The position numbers and the translations under genes were made by a program. Shown one piece after another: positions 19,958 through 29,372 of a stretch of DNA of 64,000 nucleotides; within the stretch, counting starts at the first letter, position 1; each line of letters starts with the position of its first letter. This stretch comes from Dinoroseobacter shibae DFL 12 = DSM 16493 (lineage in GTDB: Bacteria; Pseudomonadota; Alphaproteobacteria; Rhodobacterales; Rhodobacteraceae), in the NCBI RefSeq assembly GCF_000018145.1, contig NC_009952.1, positions 3,348,001 through 3,412,000 on the forward strand. The letters run 5' to 3'. A model generated the notes under the pieces. It saw only the letters and a list, made by a program, of their open reading frames with translations. It had not been told where the DNA came from and did not search any database.

Positions 19958-20452
19958 TTATTTTTCGATGGTGTATGGTTCGTCGAACCAGTGCTCCTCC
20001 AGGTTCGGCCCGTCCGTGACGCGGTCCACAACCATGAACAGGGCCGCCTGGGGCGGTGTGTCCGACAAGGGGCACAAGACCCCGTGCCAGACATTGCGCC
20101 CGATGTTCACGCCCTGCCCCGGCCCGGCGATGAAGGCGCGCGGGTTGTGCGGTGCGCCGGCCTTGTCCTCGGCCAGCACCACGAGATAGGTACCCTCCTG
20201 CATCGGCAGGAACGCCTGGCTGCCGTGGGGGTGACGCTCCATCATCTCCATCCGGTATGGCAGCGAGAACGACGCCGACTTGAATACGCTGATGCCCGCA
20301 TCCCCCGCGATGTCGAGGGAGGCACGATCATGGAAGCGCCCGCAAAGCCCCTGGTTGATCAGCTTGTCCGCCGCGCCCTCGGCTTCGATCAGCTCGGCCA
20401 GGCCCGCGATGGCCGCCTGCGAGATCGGTTCGGCTTTCAAGGTGGGTGTCAT
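19958..20452 (-). CDS. allA: Ureidoglycolate lyase
   Basis: Splits (S)-ureidoglycolate into glyoxylate and urea, the last step of allantoin catabolism. The 164-aa length is the family norm. Conserved blocks include MERHPHGSQAFLPM, PRAFIAGPGQGVNIGRNVWHG and a cupin-like C-terminus. It overlaps the upstream allantoinase/OHCU decarboxylase gene by 4 bp and is followed by the permease after 50 bp, forming a purine-catabolic operon on the minus strand. Confidence 0.95.
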   Translation of the reverse strand: MTPTLKAEPISQAAIAGLAELIEAEGAADKLINQGLCGRFHDRASLDIAGDAGISVFKSASFSLPYRMEMMERHPHGSQAFLPMQEGTYLVVLAEDKAGAPHNPRAFIAGPGQGVNIGRNVWHGVLCPLSDTPPQAALFMVVDRVTDGPNLEEHWFDEPYTIEK

Positions 20453-21861
20453 GCGCCCAGCTTCTCGATCAGGCGCAGTTCCGCGATACGCTCCACCTGG
20501 CGGCAGGCCTCAGCGAACTCGGTCTCCCGGTCGTTTTCGATACGGCGGTGGAACGCGTCGAGGATCGTGGCCTTGGTGTTGTCCTTGACCGCGATGATGA
20601 AGGGAAACCCGTGCCGCGCCACGTACTGCGCGTTGAGCTTCTGGAATGTCGCGCGCTCCGCGTCGGTCAGCAGGTCGAGCCCCGCGCCCGCCTGTTCCGC
20701 CGTGCTTTCCGCGGTGAGCTTGCCCGCCGCCGCCAGTTTGCCCGCAAGATCCGGGTGCGCGGTCAGAACGCTCAGCCGTTGCGCTTCGGACGCGCCGCGG
20801 AAAATCCGGCACAGGGCGTTGTGCACCCCGGCGGCATTGTCATGGGTCGGACCAAGCTCCAGCGCGTGGGCGCCTTCGGCGATCCAGGGGCTGTGCTCAA
20901 AAATGCCGCCGAACGCGGCCACGAAGCTGTCGCGATCCATCTCGGAGGGCCGTCGCTGCGCGGCGGGGGGGTGTTGCTGCGCCCAATGGTCGGCGATCTG
21001 TTCGCGCGTGGCGAACCAGACGCCCTCGTGTTTGCGGAAATGCTCCAGCGCACGTTTCAGCGCCATGGCCCGCCCGGGCCGCCCGATCAGGCGGCAATGC
21101 AGACCGATGGACAGGATCGCCGGATGCCCTGCCTCTCCTTCGGCATAAAGCATGTCGAAACTGTCCTTGAGATAGCTCTCGAACTGGTCGCCATTGGTGT
21201 AGCCCGCCTGGATCGCAAAGCGCATGTCGTTGCAATCCATCGTATAGGGCACGATGAGCTGGTCCTTGCCGCCCGCGCGGATCCAGTAGGGCAGATCATC
21301 GGCGTAACTGTCCGCGATATAGGCCAAATCGGCCTCTTCGGCCGCCAGGTCGACCGTGTTCATGGAACAGCGCCCGGTATACCACCCGCGCGGCGCGCTG
21401 CCGGTCACTTCCGTATGCAGCTGGATGGCCTCGCGGATCTGCGCCCGCTCTTGCTCGGGGTCCATATCCTTGTGCTCGACCCATTTCAGCCCGTGCGAGG
21501 CGATCTCCCACCCGCTGGCCTTCATCGCGGCAACCTGCGCCGGGGCCCGCGCCAGGGCGGTGGCCACGCCATACACGGTGACCGGCAGGTCCTTCAGAAG
21601 CCGGTGCACACGCCAGAACCCGGCCCGCGCGCCGTATTCATAGATCGATTCCATGTTCCAGTGACGCTGCCCGGGCCAGGGGGCCGCTCCCGTGATCTCG
21701 GACAGGAAAGCCTCTGACGCCGCATCCCCGTGGAGGATGTTGTTTTCGCCCCCCTCTTCATAGTTCAGCACGATCTGAACGGCGATCTTCGCCCCACCGG
21801 GCCATGTTACGGTCGGCGGGGTCGCGCCATATCCTGTCAAATCTCGGGGATAGCGGTTCAC
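20449..21861 (-). CDS. Fused allantoinase (PuuE) and OHCU decarboxylase (UraD)
   Basis: A 470-aa bifunctional protein. Residues about 1-300 are a PuuE-type allantoinase of the polysaccharide-deacetylase fold (VNRYPRDLTGYG, NYEEGGENNILHGD, ASHGLKWVEH), cleaving (S)-allantoin to allantoate. Residues about 310-470 are a UraD domain (GIFEHSPWIAEGA, HPDLAGKLA, EQAGAGLDLLT, FPFIIAVK), decarboxylating OHCU to (S)-allantoin. I choose the GTG at 21861 (VNRYPRDL) with GAGGAA upstream; a TTG at 21876 is also in frame. The domain order is the reverse of the reaction order. Together with HIU hydrolase and PuuD it covers urate to allantoate. Confidence 0.93.
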   Translation of the reverse strand: MNRYPRDLTGYGATPPTVTWPGGAKIAVQIVLNYEEGGENNILHGDAASEAFLSEITGAAPWPGQRHWNMESIYEYGARAGFWRVHRLLKDLPVTVYGVATALARAPAQVAAMKASGWEIASHGLKWVEHKDMDPEQERAQIREAIQLHTEVTGSAPRGWYTGRCSMNTVDLAAEEADLAYIADSYADDLPYWIRAGGKDQLIVPYTMDCNDMRFAIQAGYTNGDQFESYLKDSFDMLYAEGEAGHPAILSIGLHCRLIGRPGRAMALKRALEHFRKHEGVWFATREQIADHWAQQHPPAAQRRPSEMDRDSFVAAFGGIFEHSPWIAEGAHALELGPTHDNAAGVHNALCRIFRGASEAQRLSVLTAHPDLAGKLAAAGKLTAESTAEQAGAGLDLLTDAERATFQKLNAQYVARHGFPFIIAVKDNTKATILDAFHRRIENDRETEFAEACRQVERIAELRLIEKLGA

Positions 21862-22011
21862 GTTTACATTCCTCAAAAGTTGCCACTACGCAATATAGCA
21901 ATACAATCGATTTGTTTTTCAAAAAAAAATTGATACAGCCTCTTGTCGATCCGGATTTGAAGCGCGCAGACCAGTCTGTCAGACACTGGGCCCAACGAAA
22001 GGGAGGGTTTC
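21862..22011. promoter_or_regulatory. Divergent promoter region of the allantoinase and hydroxyisourate hydrolase genes
   Basis: About 150 bp between oppositely transcribed catabolic genes. It contains a distinctly AT-rich stretch (21890-21940, with ACAATCGATTTG and a run of nine As), unlike the GC-rich surroundings. This is the natural place for promoters and for binding by the LysR regulator encoded nearby. No specific operator can be defined by eye. Confidence 0.5.
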
Positions 22012-22365
22012 ATGGGCGGATACTTGACGACACATGTTCTCGACACGGCGCGCGGGTGCCCGGCACAGGGGCTCAAGATCGAGCTCTTTCGCATCGAAGG
22101 GGAACGCAGGACGCATCTCAAAACGCTGGTGACCAACGACGACGGCCGTACCGACGAACAGATCCTGCCGACGGATGCGTTCCGGACAGGTGTCTATGAA
22201 CTGGTTTTCCACGCGGGTGCCTATCTCGATGCGATCGGAACGCCGCCCGAGGCCCCACGCTTTCTCGACGTCATTCCCCTACGGTTCGGAATGTCGGAGG
22301 CCTCTCACTACCACGTGCCGCTTCTGCTGTCGCCATTCGGGTATTCGACCTATCGCGGAAGCTAG
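22012..22365 (+). CDS. uraH: 5-hydroxyisourate hydrolase
   Basis: Transthyretin-related enzyme hydrolysing 5-hydroxyisourate (the urate oxidase product) to OHCU. The 117-aa length is normal. It begins with the family [17 protein letters not shown] and ends with the diagnostic tetrapeptide YRGS; the catalytic His in TTHVLD, the Arg in DVIPLRF and the His in [10 protein letters not shown] are present. It ends in a 4-bp convergent overlap with the LysR gene. Confidence 0.96.
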   Translation: MGGYLTTHVLDTARGCPAQGLKIELFRIEGERRTHLKTLVTNDDGRTDEQILPTDAFRTGVYELVFHAGAYLDAIGTPPEAPRFLDVIPLRFGMSEASHYHVPLLLSPFGYSTYRGS

Positions 22366-23294
22366 GCTGACGCGCCCGGTCCGAAGCGGTCTGCGCTGAC
22401 CACATCCGAGATCTTTTCGATGATGTACTCCATGAAGAGGCGGGTCTTGGGATCCTGCCTCTTTCTGTGGGTGAACAGGCAGGCCATCTGGATCGGTTCC
22501 GGCGGCGTGTCCTCGCAGACGGGCACGAGACGACCGTCCTGCAAATGGTCCGTCACCTCGAAAACCGGCTTCATGGCAATGCCGTGGCCTGCCAACGCCC
22601 AATCGGTCAACACATCCCCATCATCGGATTCGTAGCGCCCCGCCACACGGAACCGTTTCGGCCCCTGGTCCGTCACCAGGCGCCACTGGAATTCCGTTGC
22701 CCCGGGAAACCGCAGGTTGAGGCATTCGTGCCCCTCCGAGACCAGGGCATCACCGTTCTGGGGATGCCCACGGCGCGCGATATAGTCCGGCGATGCGCAC
22801 AGCACCCGACGCACATCGGCGATCTTGCGGATCCGCAAGTTGCTGTCCTCGGGGTGTCCCAAAAAGAACGCGAGGTCGAGCCCCTCCGTGGTCAGGTCCA
22901 CCTTGCGATCCGTCATCCTGAGCCGCATCCGGACCTCGGGGTAGAGCTCCAGAAACCCCGGCACCTGCGGCGCGATCAGGCGGCGACCGACACCGAGAGG
23001 CGCCGCCACGTAGAGCGACCCCTTCGGATTGTCGGTCATGTTGATCACCTGCGCCTCGGCATTCTCGACGGCTTCCAGCACTTCACAGGCGGCCCCGAAG
23101 AACGTCTTGCCCTGATCCGTGGGCGCCAGGCTGCGCGTGGTGCGCTGAAACAGGCGCACCCCAAGATGCTCCTCCAGCTGCGAGATGCGCGACGAGGTGA
23201 CCGCCGGGGAAATCCGCAGGTCCCGACCGGCCGCCGACATGCTGCCCAACTCGTAGACACGGACAAAGGTGCGGATGTTGTCGAGATAGGACAT
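22362..23294 (-). CDS. LysR-family transcriptional regulator, probably of urate catabolism
   Basis: A 310-aa LysR-type regulator: N-terminal winged HTH ([42 protein letters not shown]) and a substrate-binding effector domain from about residue 90. The ATG at 23294 gives the standard start [10 protein letters not shown]. It is divergent from puuD across a 99-bp gap and lies among urate genes, so urate or a breakdown product is the likely effector, by inference from context. It resembles the group with short conserved C-terminal ends ([17 protein letters not shown]). Confidence 0.88.
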   Translation of the reverse strand: MSYLDNIRTFVRVYELGSMSAAGRDLRISPAVTSSRISQLEEHLGVRLFQRTTRSLAPTDQGKTFFGAACEVLEAVENAEAQVINMTDNPKGSLYVAAPLGVGRRLIAPQVPGFLELYPEVRMRLRMTDRKVDLTTEGLDLAFFLGHPEDSNLRIRKIADVRRVLCASPDYIARRGHPQNGDALVSEGHECLNLRFPGATEFQWRLVTDQGPKRFRVAGRYESDDGDVLTDWALAGHGIAMKPVFEVTDHLQDGRLVPVCEDTPPEPIQMACLFTHRKRQDPKTRLFMEYIIEKISDVVSADRFGPGASA

Positions 23295-23393
23295 TATTCT
23301 GTTTTTTTTGATGCTGCTTGGCCTTGGGTAGATATAGCGGAACAATCACGCCCCGCATAGAGTGCCTGCAAAGACAGGCTTGGAGAGAGACAC

Positions 23394-24626
23394 ATGTATG
23401 ATTTGGCAATCCTCTGGGATTGGATCGCGTTCTCGGTCCGCTGGTTGCACGTGATCACCGCGATGGCGTGGATCGGTGCCAGCTTCTATTTCATCGCGCT
23501 GGATCTGATGCTGAAACCCAACCAGGCCCTGCCCGACGGCGCCTATGGCGAGGAATGGGAAGTGCATGGCGGCGGGTTCTATCACACCGTGAAATATCTG
23601 GTGGCCCCTGCGCGGATGCCCGAGCACCTGACCTGGCACAAATGGCAAAGCTACGCGACATGGCTGTCGGGCGCCGCCCTCCTGGCGATCATCTATTGGG
23701 TCGGCGGGGAGCTTTACCTGCTCGATCCCACCAAGGCGGACCTGGCCCTTTGGCAGGGCATCGCGATCTCGGCCGGATCGCTGACGATCGGCTGGTTGCT
23801 CTACGATGCCATGTGCAAGTCGCGGCTCGCCGATAGCCCGACGCTGTTGATGCTGCTGCTGTTCGTCATCCTCGTCATCATGTCGTGGGGCTACAACCAG
23901 ATCTTCACCGGGCGCGCGGCGCTGCTGCATCTGGGCGCGTTCACCGCGACGATCATGACCGCGAACGTGTTCTTCCAGATCATGCCGAACCAGCGGATCG
24001 TGGTCGAAGACCTCAAGGCCGGTCGCCAGCCGGACCCAAAATACGGCAAGATCGCCAAGGTCCGGTCGACCCATAACAACTATCTCACGCTGCCGGTCGT
24101 GTTCCTGATGTTGTCGAACCACTATCCGCTGGCCTTCGCCACGGAGTTTGCCTGGATCATCGCCAGCCTGATCTTCCTGACGGGGGTCACGATCCGCCAC
24201 TATTTCAACACCATGCACAAGACCGGCAAGGGCCCGATCTGGACCTGGGGCGTGACGGTCGGGCTGATGATCGCGATTGCGTGGCTCTCCACCTTCAGCA
24301 GCGGCAACACCTTTGAGGACGCCGAGGCGCGCGCGCTGACCCCCTATGAACAACAATACGCCTCCGCCGCGGGGTTCGACGCCGCCTACGAGGCGGTCCT
24401 GGGCAACTGCTCCATGTGCCATGCGCGCGAGCCGCTGTGGGGCAACATGCAATGGGCGCCCAAGGATGTGCACCTGGAGACCCCCGGCGACGTGGCCCGG
24501 CAGGCCAGCGCAATCTACCTGCAGGCCGGTGTGAGCCACGCCATGCCCCCGCCCAGCGCCGTCCAGATGGATGATGAGGCGCGGCAGGCCATCGTCGCAT
24601 GGGTGCGCGAGGTGCGAAGCCAGTAA
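23394..24626 (+). CDS. puuD: PuuD, membrane urate oxidase with C-terminal cytochrome c
   Basis: A 410-aa inner-membrane urate hydroxylase, unrelated to soluble uricase, oxidising urate to 5-hydroxyisourate. About eight membrane helices cover residues 12-300 (VRWLHVITAMAWIGASFYFIALD is the family start). The C-terminal periplasmic domain carries one heme site, CSMCH at about 339-343. It passes electrons to the respiratory chain instead of making hydrogen peroxide. The gene stands opposite the LysR gene and completes the urate-to-allantoate route with uraH and the PuuE-UraD fusion. Confidence 0.94.
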   Translation: MYDLAILWDWIAFSVRWLHVITAMAWIGASFYFIALDLMLKPNQALPDGAYGEEWEVHGGGFYHTVKYLVAPARMPEHLTWHKWQSYATWLSGAALLAIIYWVGGELYLLDPTKADLALWQGIAISAGSLTIGWLLYDAMCKSRLADSPTLLMLLLFVILVIMSWGYNQIFTGRAALLHLGAFTATIMTANVFFQIMPNQRIVVEDLKAGRQPDPKYGKIAKVRSTHNNYLTLPVVFLMLSNHYPLAFATEFAWIIASLIFLTGVTIRHYFNTMHKTGKGPIWTWGVTVGLMIAIAWLSTFSSGNTFEDAEARALTPYEQQYASAAGFDAAYEAVLGNCSMCHAREPLWGNMQWAPKDVHLETPGDVARQASAIYLQAGVSHAMPPPSAVQMDDEARQAIVAWVREVRSQ

Positions 24627-24901
24627 CCCGCCACGCCGCGCACCTCTCCGCACGATCCCACCCGACGGTTTCGCAGCCAAGACGTCGCACAGTTGGCGCA
24701 GCGCAGCCAAATCAGGACCGTGCAATGGCCGCGCGCGCGACAGCTCGCCTTGCAGGTCCAAGCATGTTTTTTATGCACTGCGAAAGCCCCCCCGGGAGGC
24801 GGGCCCGAACGGGTATCTTTCGGGGCGCTGTCTGGGCATTCTGAGGGCGCCCAACCGCCGATCGGCGACCAGGGACCTTCGCCCCGGAGACGGATCAAGC
24901 C

Positions 24902-26383
24902 ATGCTCACGGATGAAAACTTCAACGGCTTTCTCGCCTTTGTCTTTTTCCTGGCTGTGCCGCTCGCGGCGCTGCTCGGGGCGATTATCCGGCGGCGTTAC
25001 CGCAAGGCCATCGCGCGCGCGATGCGCGCGGGCACACCCAGCCCCGGGGCCGCCTTCGCCGTGCCCGGCCCCAGCCATCCCAACGGCGCCGCCCTGCAGG
25101 TCGATGTCGCGCCCCTGTCCCGCGCGCCCCCCCTGCGGCCCGCGCTCGCGCTGCGGTATCTCGCGGCGGGCCTGGCCTTCGCGCTTGTACTGGTGACGGT
25201 GATGTTCCTGCTCGACGGGATCGGCTTCGCGCCCCTGCGCTTTGCCGTGGTGGTGGCGGCCTTCCTGCTGCCCGCGCTGATCATGGCGCTCTACGTGGCC
25301 GGGCTGCGCTGGTACTGGATGGTGGCGGCGGGAGTGTTCTGGACATGGCTGCTCTATGTCATCGCCCCGGAGAGCAACGACGTCCTCGGCATTCTCGTCG
25401 GCCCAGCGCTGATGCTGGCGCTTCTGGTGGGCAACCCGGCCCTGCGCACCACTGCCGTGCCGCTCTTCATGGTGGCGGTCGCGCTGGTCGTCCCGCTCGT
25501 CTTCGCGCTCGAAGCGATCTACCTGATGATGTTGGCGGGGGTGCTTGATTTCCTGCTCTTCCTGCTCCCTCCGGGCCTGGTGGCCGCGATCTACGTGATC
25601 CTCGGCCTTGCGCTGATGCTCGCGGTCGGGACGGGGCTCGCGCTGCTGGTCGTGCGCGCGGTGGCGCGGCTCACGGCCCGCTCCAGCGAGTTGATGATGC
25701 AGCATGACCTGCTGTGGCTCTTCCAATGCGTCTGGGTCATCGGTCTCGGCTGGGGCAGCCACGGCCCGCTGACCCTCGCCTACCTGCTGGCCTTCGCCGC
25801 CTACCGGGGCACCCTCGCCCTGCTCCGCCCCCGCGCCCCGGCGCAGGAGACGCATCTGCTGCTGCGGGTCTTCGGCCAGCAGGGCACCCAGACCCGCCTC
25901 GCCCGTTCGCTCCTACTGGACTGGCGGCAGCGTGGCCCGGTCCTTATGATCGGCGCCGAGGATCTCGCCACCGAAACCCTCGACGCGCCCGAACTCGCCG
26001 CCTTCCTGCGCCGACGCCTGTCGGAGCTCTTCATCGACAGCCCTGTGGACCTGGCGGCGGCCAGCGCCGCCGGCACCGCGCGGCAGGGCGACGGGCTCTT
26101 CCCGATGCAGGACTACTATTGCCGCGACAGCACCTGGCAGCCCACGGTCCTGACACTGATGGCTCAGGCCAGGCGCATTCTCGTGGACATGCGCGGCTTC
26201 GACCCGGCCAACCAGGGGATCCTGTTCGAGATCGACGCGCTCGCCGCCCGCGTGCCCACCGACCGGCTGCTGGTGGTTTGCGCGCCCGATGCGGTCGAGC
26301 AGGTCACCGCGCTCTTTGACGGAGCCTGGGCACGCGCGGGCCGGGAAGGACAAACCGACCGCCTGACCCTGCGGACCGCCTAA
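24902..26383 (+). CDS. Uncharacterised polytopic membrane protein with a C-terminal Rossmann-like soluble domain
   Basis: A 493-aa protein that I do not recognise. One N-terminal helix (about 8-27) is followed by a basic loop, then about seven to eight helices between residues 85 and 300. A soluble C-terminal domain (about 320-493) has alternating strands and helices: RGPVLMIGAEDL, a break at YYCRDSTWQP, then RRILVDMRGFDPANQGILFEI and DRLLVVCAPDAVEQV. The pattern recalls TIR- or SLOG-type Rossmann domains that sense or process nucleotides, but I cannot assign it. It converges with the SLATT-like gene (4-bp stop overlap). The pairing is discussed as a possible conflict module. Confidence 0.75.
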   Translation: MLTDENFNGFLAFVFFLAVPLAALLGAIIRRRYRKAIARAMRAGTPSPGAAFAVPGPSHPNGAALQVDVAPLSRAPPLRPALALRYLAAGLAFALVLVTVMFLLDGIGFAPLRFAVVVAAFLLPALIMALYVAGLRWYWMVAAGVFWTWLLYVIAPESNDVLGILVGPALMLALLVGNPALRTTAVPLFMVAVALVVPLVFALEAIYLMMLAGVLDFLLFLLPPGLVAAIYVILGLALMLAVGTGLALLVVRAVARLTARSSELMMQHDLLWLFQCVWVIGLGWGSHGPLTLAYLLAFAAYRGTLALLRPRAPAQETHLLLRVFGQQGTQTRLARSLLLDWRQRGPVLMIGAEDLATETLDAPELAAFLRRRLSELFIDSPVDLAAASAAGTARQGDGLFPMQDYYCRDSTWQPTVLTLMAQARRILVDMRGFDPANQGILFEIDALAARVPTDRLLVVCAPDAVEQVTALFDGAWARAGREGQTDRLTLRTA

Positions 26384-27372
26384 ACCCCCTGCCCGTCAGG
26401 ACGCAGCGCGGTCTCGATCCGCTCCAGCGCCTCGCGCGCGGCCTCCTGCCCCTCCAGCCACTGGCGATGCTCGTTCGAGATCTGCTCGTTCACCGCCGCG
26501 CCAAAGGCGCTTGCTGCCCCGGTCCGGCCCGCCGCCACCGCCGCGCGCACCTCGTCGAGCTTGGCCGTGATCGCCACCAGCGCCGAATAGGTCCGGTCGT
26601 AGCGCTCCGCGTTGCGCCGGTCCTGGGTCATCTGCTCGCGCCCGATGGCATAGGCCCCGATCGCCGCCCCGAACACGCCGAGCGCCGAGATCGCCTGCAG
26701 CGACCCATCCGCGCCGACACTGACAAAGCTCGACAGGGTGGCAAGGAATGCGCCTGCCGCCCCGATGGCGAGCGTCCGGTTGGCGCTGGCCTCATGCTGC
26801 CGTGCGCGGTGGTCATAATACGTCCGCTGCACATCGAAATGGTACCGGCGCACGTATTCCAGCGCCAACATCGCGCTCTCCTGCGGCCCCTCCGCCGCGC
26901 GCGCAAGCAGGCCACTGAAATAGCCTATGCGGTGGGTCTCCGCCTCCGCCCGCTTGCCCATCCAGGTCTCCAGAAGCCGCCCGTGCCGCAACCAGTAAAG
27001 CCCCGCGGCCCCTGCCGCAGCACTGATCGCCGCGCCGACGCTGAGCACCGTTGCCCCCGCGCCGTAGCCCGCCAGCGGCCCGCCCGCGCCGGCCAGGATC
27101 GTCCAGGCCATGGCCCCGGCCCCGAAGACCGAGGTGAACAGCGCACCGAGATTGGCGCAACTCATAGCCCGCCGGTAGCCCCGCTGTGCCGCGATGGCTG
27201 CCGCATCGAACCGGGCATAGGATTGCACCGCACTGCGCGAGGCCGCCGAAACCATCAGATCCGCCAGCACGGGCGCCTTCTCGCGATATCGCGCCTCGTG
27301 GGCCGGCAGGTCGAGCAGGTAGTCGCCCTCGTCCTTGCGTCCGATGATCTCCTCCGCCTCGCGCCAGTCCAT
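26380..27372 (-). CDS. SLATT/DUF4231-like membrane protein
   Basis: A 330-aa protein with two hydrophobic hairpins: about residues 75-95 and 100-125, then about 205-225 and 230-250. Each is preceded by an amphipathic helix rich in R, Q and E (LEYVRRYHFDVQRTYYDHRARQHEASANR), and the C-terminus is a coiled-coil-like helix with EQISNEHRQWLEGQEAAREALERIE. This layout resembles SLATT/DUF4231 domains, predicted pore-forming effectors in nucleotide-signalling conflict systems; the resemblance is by eye. The ATG at 27372 (MDWREAEEIIG) has GGAGGAGG at good spacing and is preferred over 27390. It is convergent with the membrane protein gene at 24902. Confidence 0.68.
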   Translation of the reverse strand: MDWREAEEIIGRKDEGDYLLDLPAHEARYREKAPVLADLMVSAASRSAVQSYARFDAAAIAAQRGYRRAMSCANLGALFTSVFGAGAMAWTILAGAGGPLAGYGAGATVLSVGAAISAAAGAAGLYWLRHGRLLETWMGKRAEAETHRIGYFSGLLARAAEGPQESAMLALEYVRRYHFDVQRTYYDHRARQHEASANRTLAIGAAGAFLATLSSFVSVGADGSLQAISALGVFGAAIGAYAIGREQMTQDRRNAERYDRTYSALVAITAKLDEVRAAVAAGRTGAASAFGAAVNEQISNEHRQWLEGQEAAREALERIETALRPDGQGV

Positions 27373-27590
27373 CGCCCCCTCCTCCGCCAAAGGTGCCCAA
27401 ACGTCTCATGCCAGCCTGCAACCTGTCCAGTCGCCCCGCGCCTCGGGCAGGGTCGAGGCACGAACCACGCCGGGCCACGCGCGCAGCAGAGGCGTTTGAC
27501 CAACACGGCAGATTTATGGGATCACGTCGCATGGGCGGTCTGGGTGCTCTCGATCCGACCGCAAACGCAGCAGCCCGAACGAGGCATATC

Positions 27591-29120
27591 GTGAAAACCT
27601 TCTTCCTGATGGCCAGTCTGAGCGTGATGCTTCTGTCCGCTTGCGGACCAGCGGTGCGCACATTCGAGCAGACGCCGTCTTATGCACCGGACCAGCCGAC
27701 ACGCACGCAGCTTGCAAGGGCCGTCAGCCAGCTGGGCGACCCGCGCGATGGCCGGTCCGGTGTCAGATTGATCGGCAACGGAGAAGAGGCGATCGCCGCC
27801 CGCCTTGCTCTGGCCGCCGCCGCCGAGCAGACGATCGACGCCCAATACTACCTCTTGCACGATGACCTCACCGGACATGTCTTCGCCTGGAGCCTTCTTC
27901 AAGCCGCGGATCGGGGCGTGCGGGTCCGTCTCTTGCTCGATGACATGGACACAGGGGGCTATGACGCTGCCACGGCGGCCCTCGATGCCCATGAAAACGT
28001 CGAGATTCGGCTCTTCAATCCGTTCTGGCGGGATCAGAACCTGCTTGCCGCCGGTCTGACCGACTTCAAGCGGATCAACCGGCGGATGCACAACAAGTCG
28101 ATGACCGCCGACAATGCCATGTCGATTGTCGGGGGGCGGAATATCGGCGACGAGTATTTCCTCGCCAAGCGGGACATGAACTATTCGGATATCGACGTTC
28201 TGGTGGCAGGCCCCGTTGTGGACGCGGTGTCCACCAACTTCGATGCATACTGGAACAGCAGGTTCGCGGTGCCCGCCCGCGCCGTGATCGGCGCACCGAA
28301 AGACATGAGCCTCGATGCAGCGCGCGACCGTCTCGACGCACTCATCGGGGATGCTCGCGAACTGGAATATGCCAGCGTCATCCGCCGGGCGAGGGCGCAG
28401 AACTTCACCGCCTCGACCCTCGCGCTCGAATGGGTGCCTGCAAGGATGTATTCCGACCCGCCGTCGAAGGCGGCAGGTGCAAACGATGACGGGGAAATCC
28501 TGGCGTCGCAGCTCGCAAAATACTTCGCCGCGGCGAAATCGGACGTTCAGATCATTTCCGCCTATTTCGTGCCGCGCGACCGCGGCAGCGCCTGGCTGGC
28601 CGAGCTCGAGGACAAGGGCGTCGAGGTTTCCGTAGTCACCAACTCACTGGCTTCCAACGATGTGAAACCGGTTTATGCGCATTATGCCAAGGACAGACGA
28701 CGGCTTCTGGAAAGCGGGGTCAGCCTTTATGAGCTGCGACCCGATGCGGACCGCGCGCAGCGGCGGGGCGTGAACTGGGGTCAATCGCAATCCGGTTTGC
28801 ACGCCAAGGCCTTCACCATCGATGATCGGTACCTTTTCGTGGGGTCGTTCAACTGGGACCCGCGTTCGGTGAACATCAACACCGAGATGGGCATCCTGAT
28901 CGACTCGCCCACGTTCACCGCCAACGCCTCGGAAGCTCTGTCAGAGGCCCTGGAGGCCGAGGCATTTGCCGTTCGGCTCGAAGAGGACAATCGGATCTCG
29001 TGGACCGAGACCGACCCGGATGGCACCCAAAGGATCTATTATCATGAGCCGACCGGGTCCCCCTGGGACCACTTCGTCGCGGGGCTCTATGCTCTGCTGC
29101 CCATCGGCTCGCAACTCTGA
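27591..29120 (+). CDS. Phospholipase D family lipoprotein
   Basis: A 509-aa PLD-superfamily protein anchored as a lipoprotein: signal MKTFFLMASLSVMLLSAC with lipobox LSAC at about residues 15-18. Two HKD catalytic motifs are present: HNKSMTADNAMSIVGGRN in the first half and HAKAFTIDDRYLFVGSFN in the second, both with the His-Lys-Asp set. Such proteins act on phospholipids or transfer phosphatidyl groups (cardiolipin synthase-like); the substrate is not known here. I use the GTG at 27591 because it starts the lipoprotein signal and has GAGG at 8 bases; the open frame extends back to 27393 without a signal. Confidence 0.88.
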   Translation: MKTFFLMASLSVMLLSACGPAVRTFEQTPSYAPDQPTRTQLARAVSQLGDPRDGRSGVRLIGNGEEAIAARLALAAAAEQTIDAQYYLLHDDLTGHVFAWSLLQAADRGVRVRLLLDDMDTGGYDAATAALDAHENVEIRLFNPFWRDQNLLAAGLTDFKRINRRMHNKSMTADNAMSIVGGRNIGDEYFLAKRDMNYSDIDVLVAGPVVDAVSTNFDAYWNSRFAVPARAVIGAPKDMSLDAARDRLDALIGDARELEYASVIRRARAQNFTASTLALEWVPARMYSDPPSKAAGANDDGEILASQLAKYFAAAKSDVQIISAYFVPRDRGSAWLAELEDKGVEVSVVTNSLASNDVKPVYAHYAKDRRRLLESGVSLYELRPDADRAQRRGVNWGQSQSGLHAKAFTIDDRYLFVGSFNWDPRSVNINTEMGILIDSPTFTANASEALSEALEAEAFAVRLEEDNRISWTETDPDGTQRIYYHEPTGSPWDHFVAGLYALLPIGSQL

Positions 29121-29372
29121 GGCTGCCTGTTCCCAGCGGTTTCTGCGGGCACCGCGTCAGGCAAAGAGCACGGTACAAGAAGATGAGGGGTGCTGCGAAA
29201 ACGGTGTCGTGGTGATCCGGTCGCGCCGGAGCCGTGTACTCGCACCGACCCACCCTCCGTTACGGGATCGTGTCCACGACGCCCCGCGCGGCCTCCGGGC
29301 CTGTTTCGGCGGCGGCCGAGCACAAAGGCCCCGCCACTGCCTGGCACAGACACAAACCGACTTGCGCAGGCG

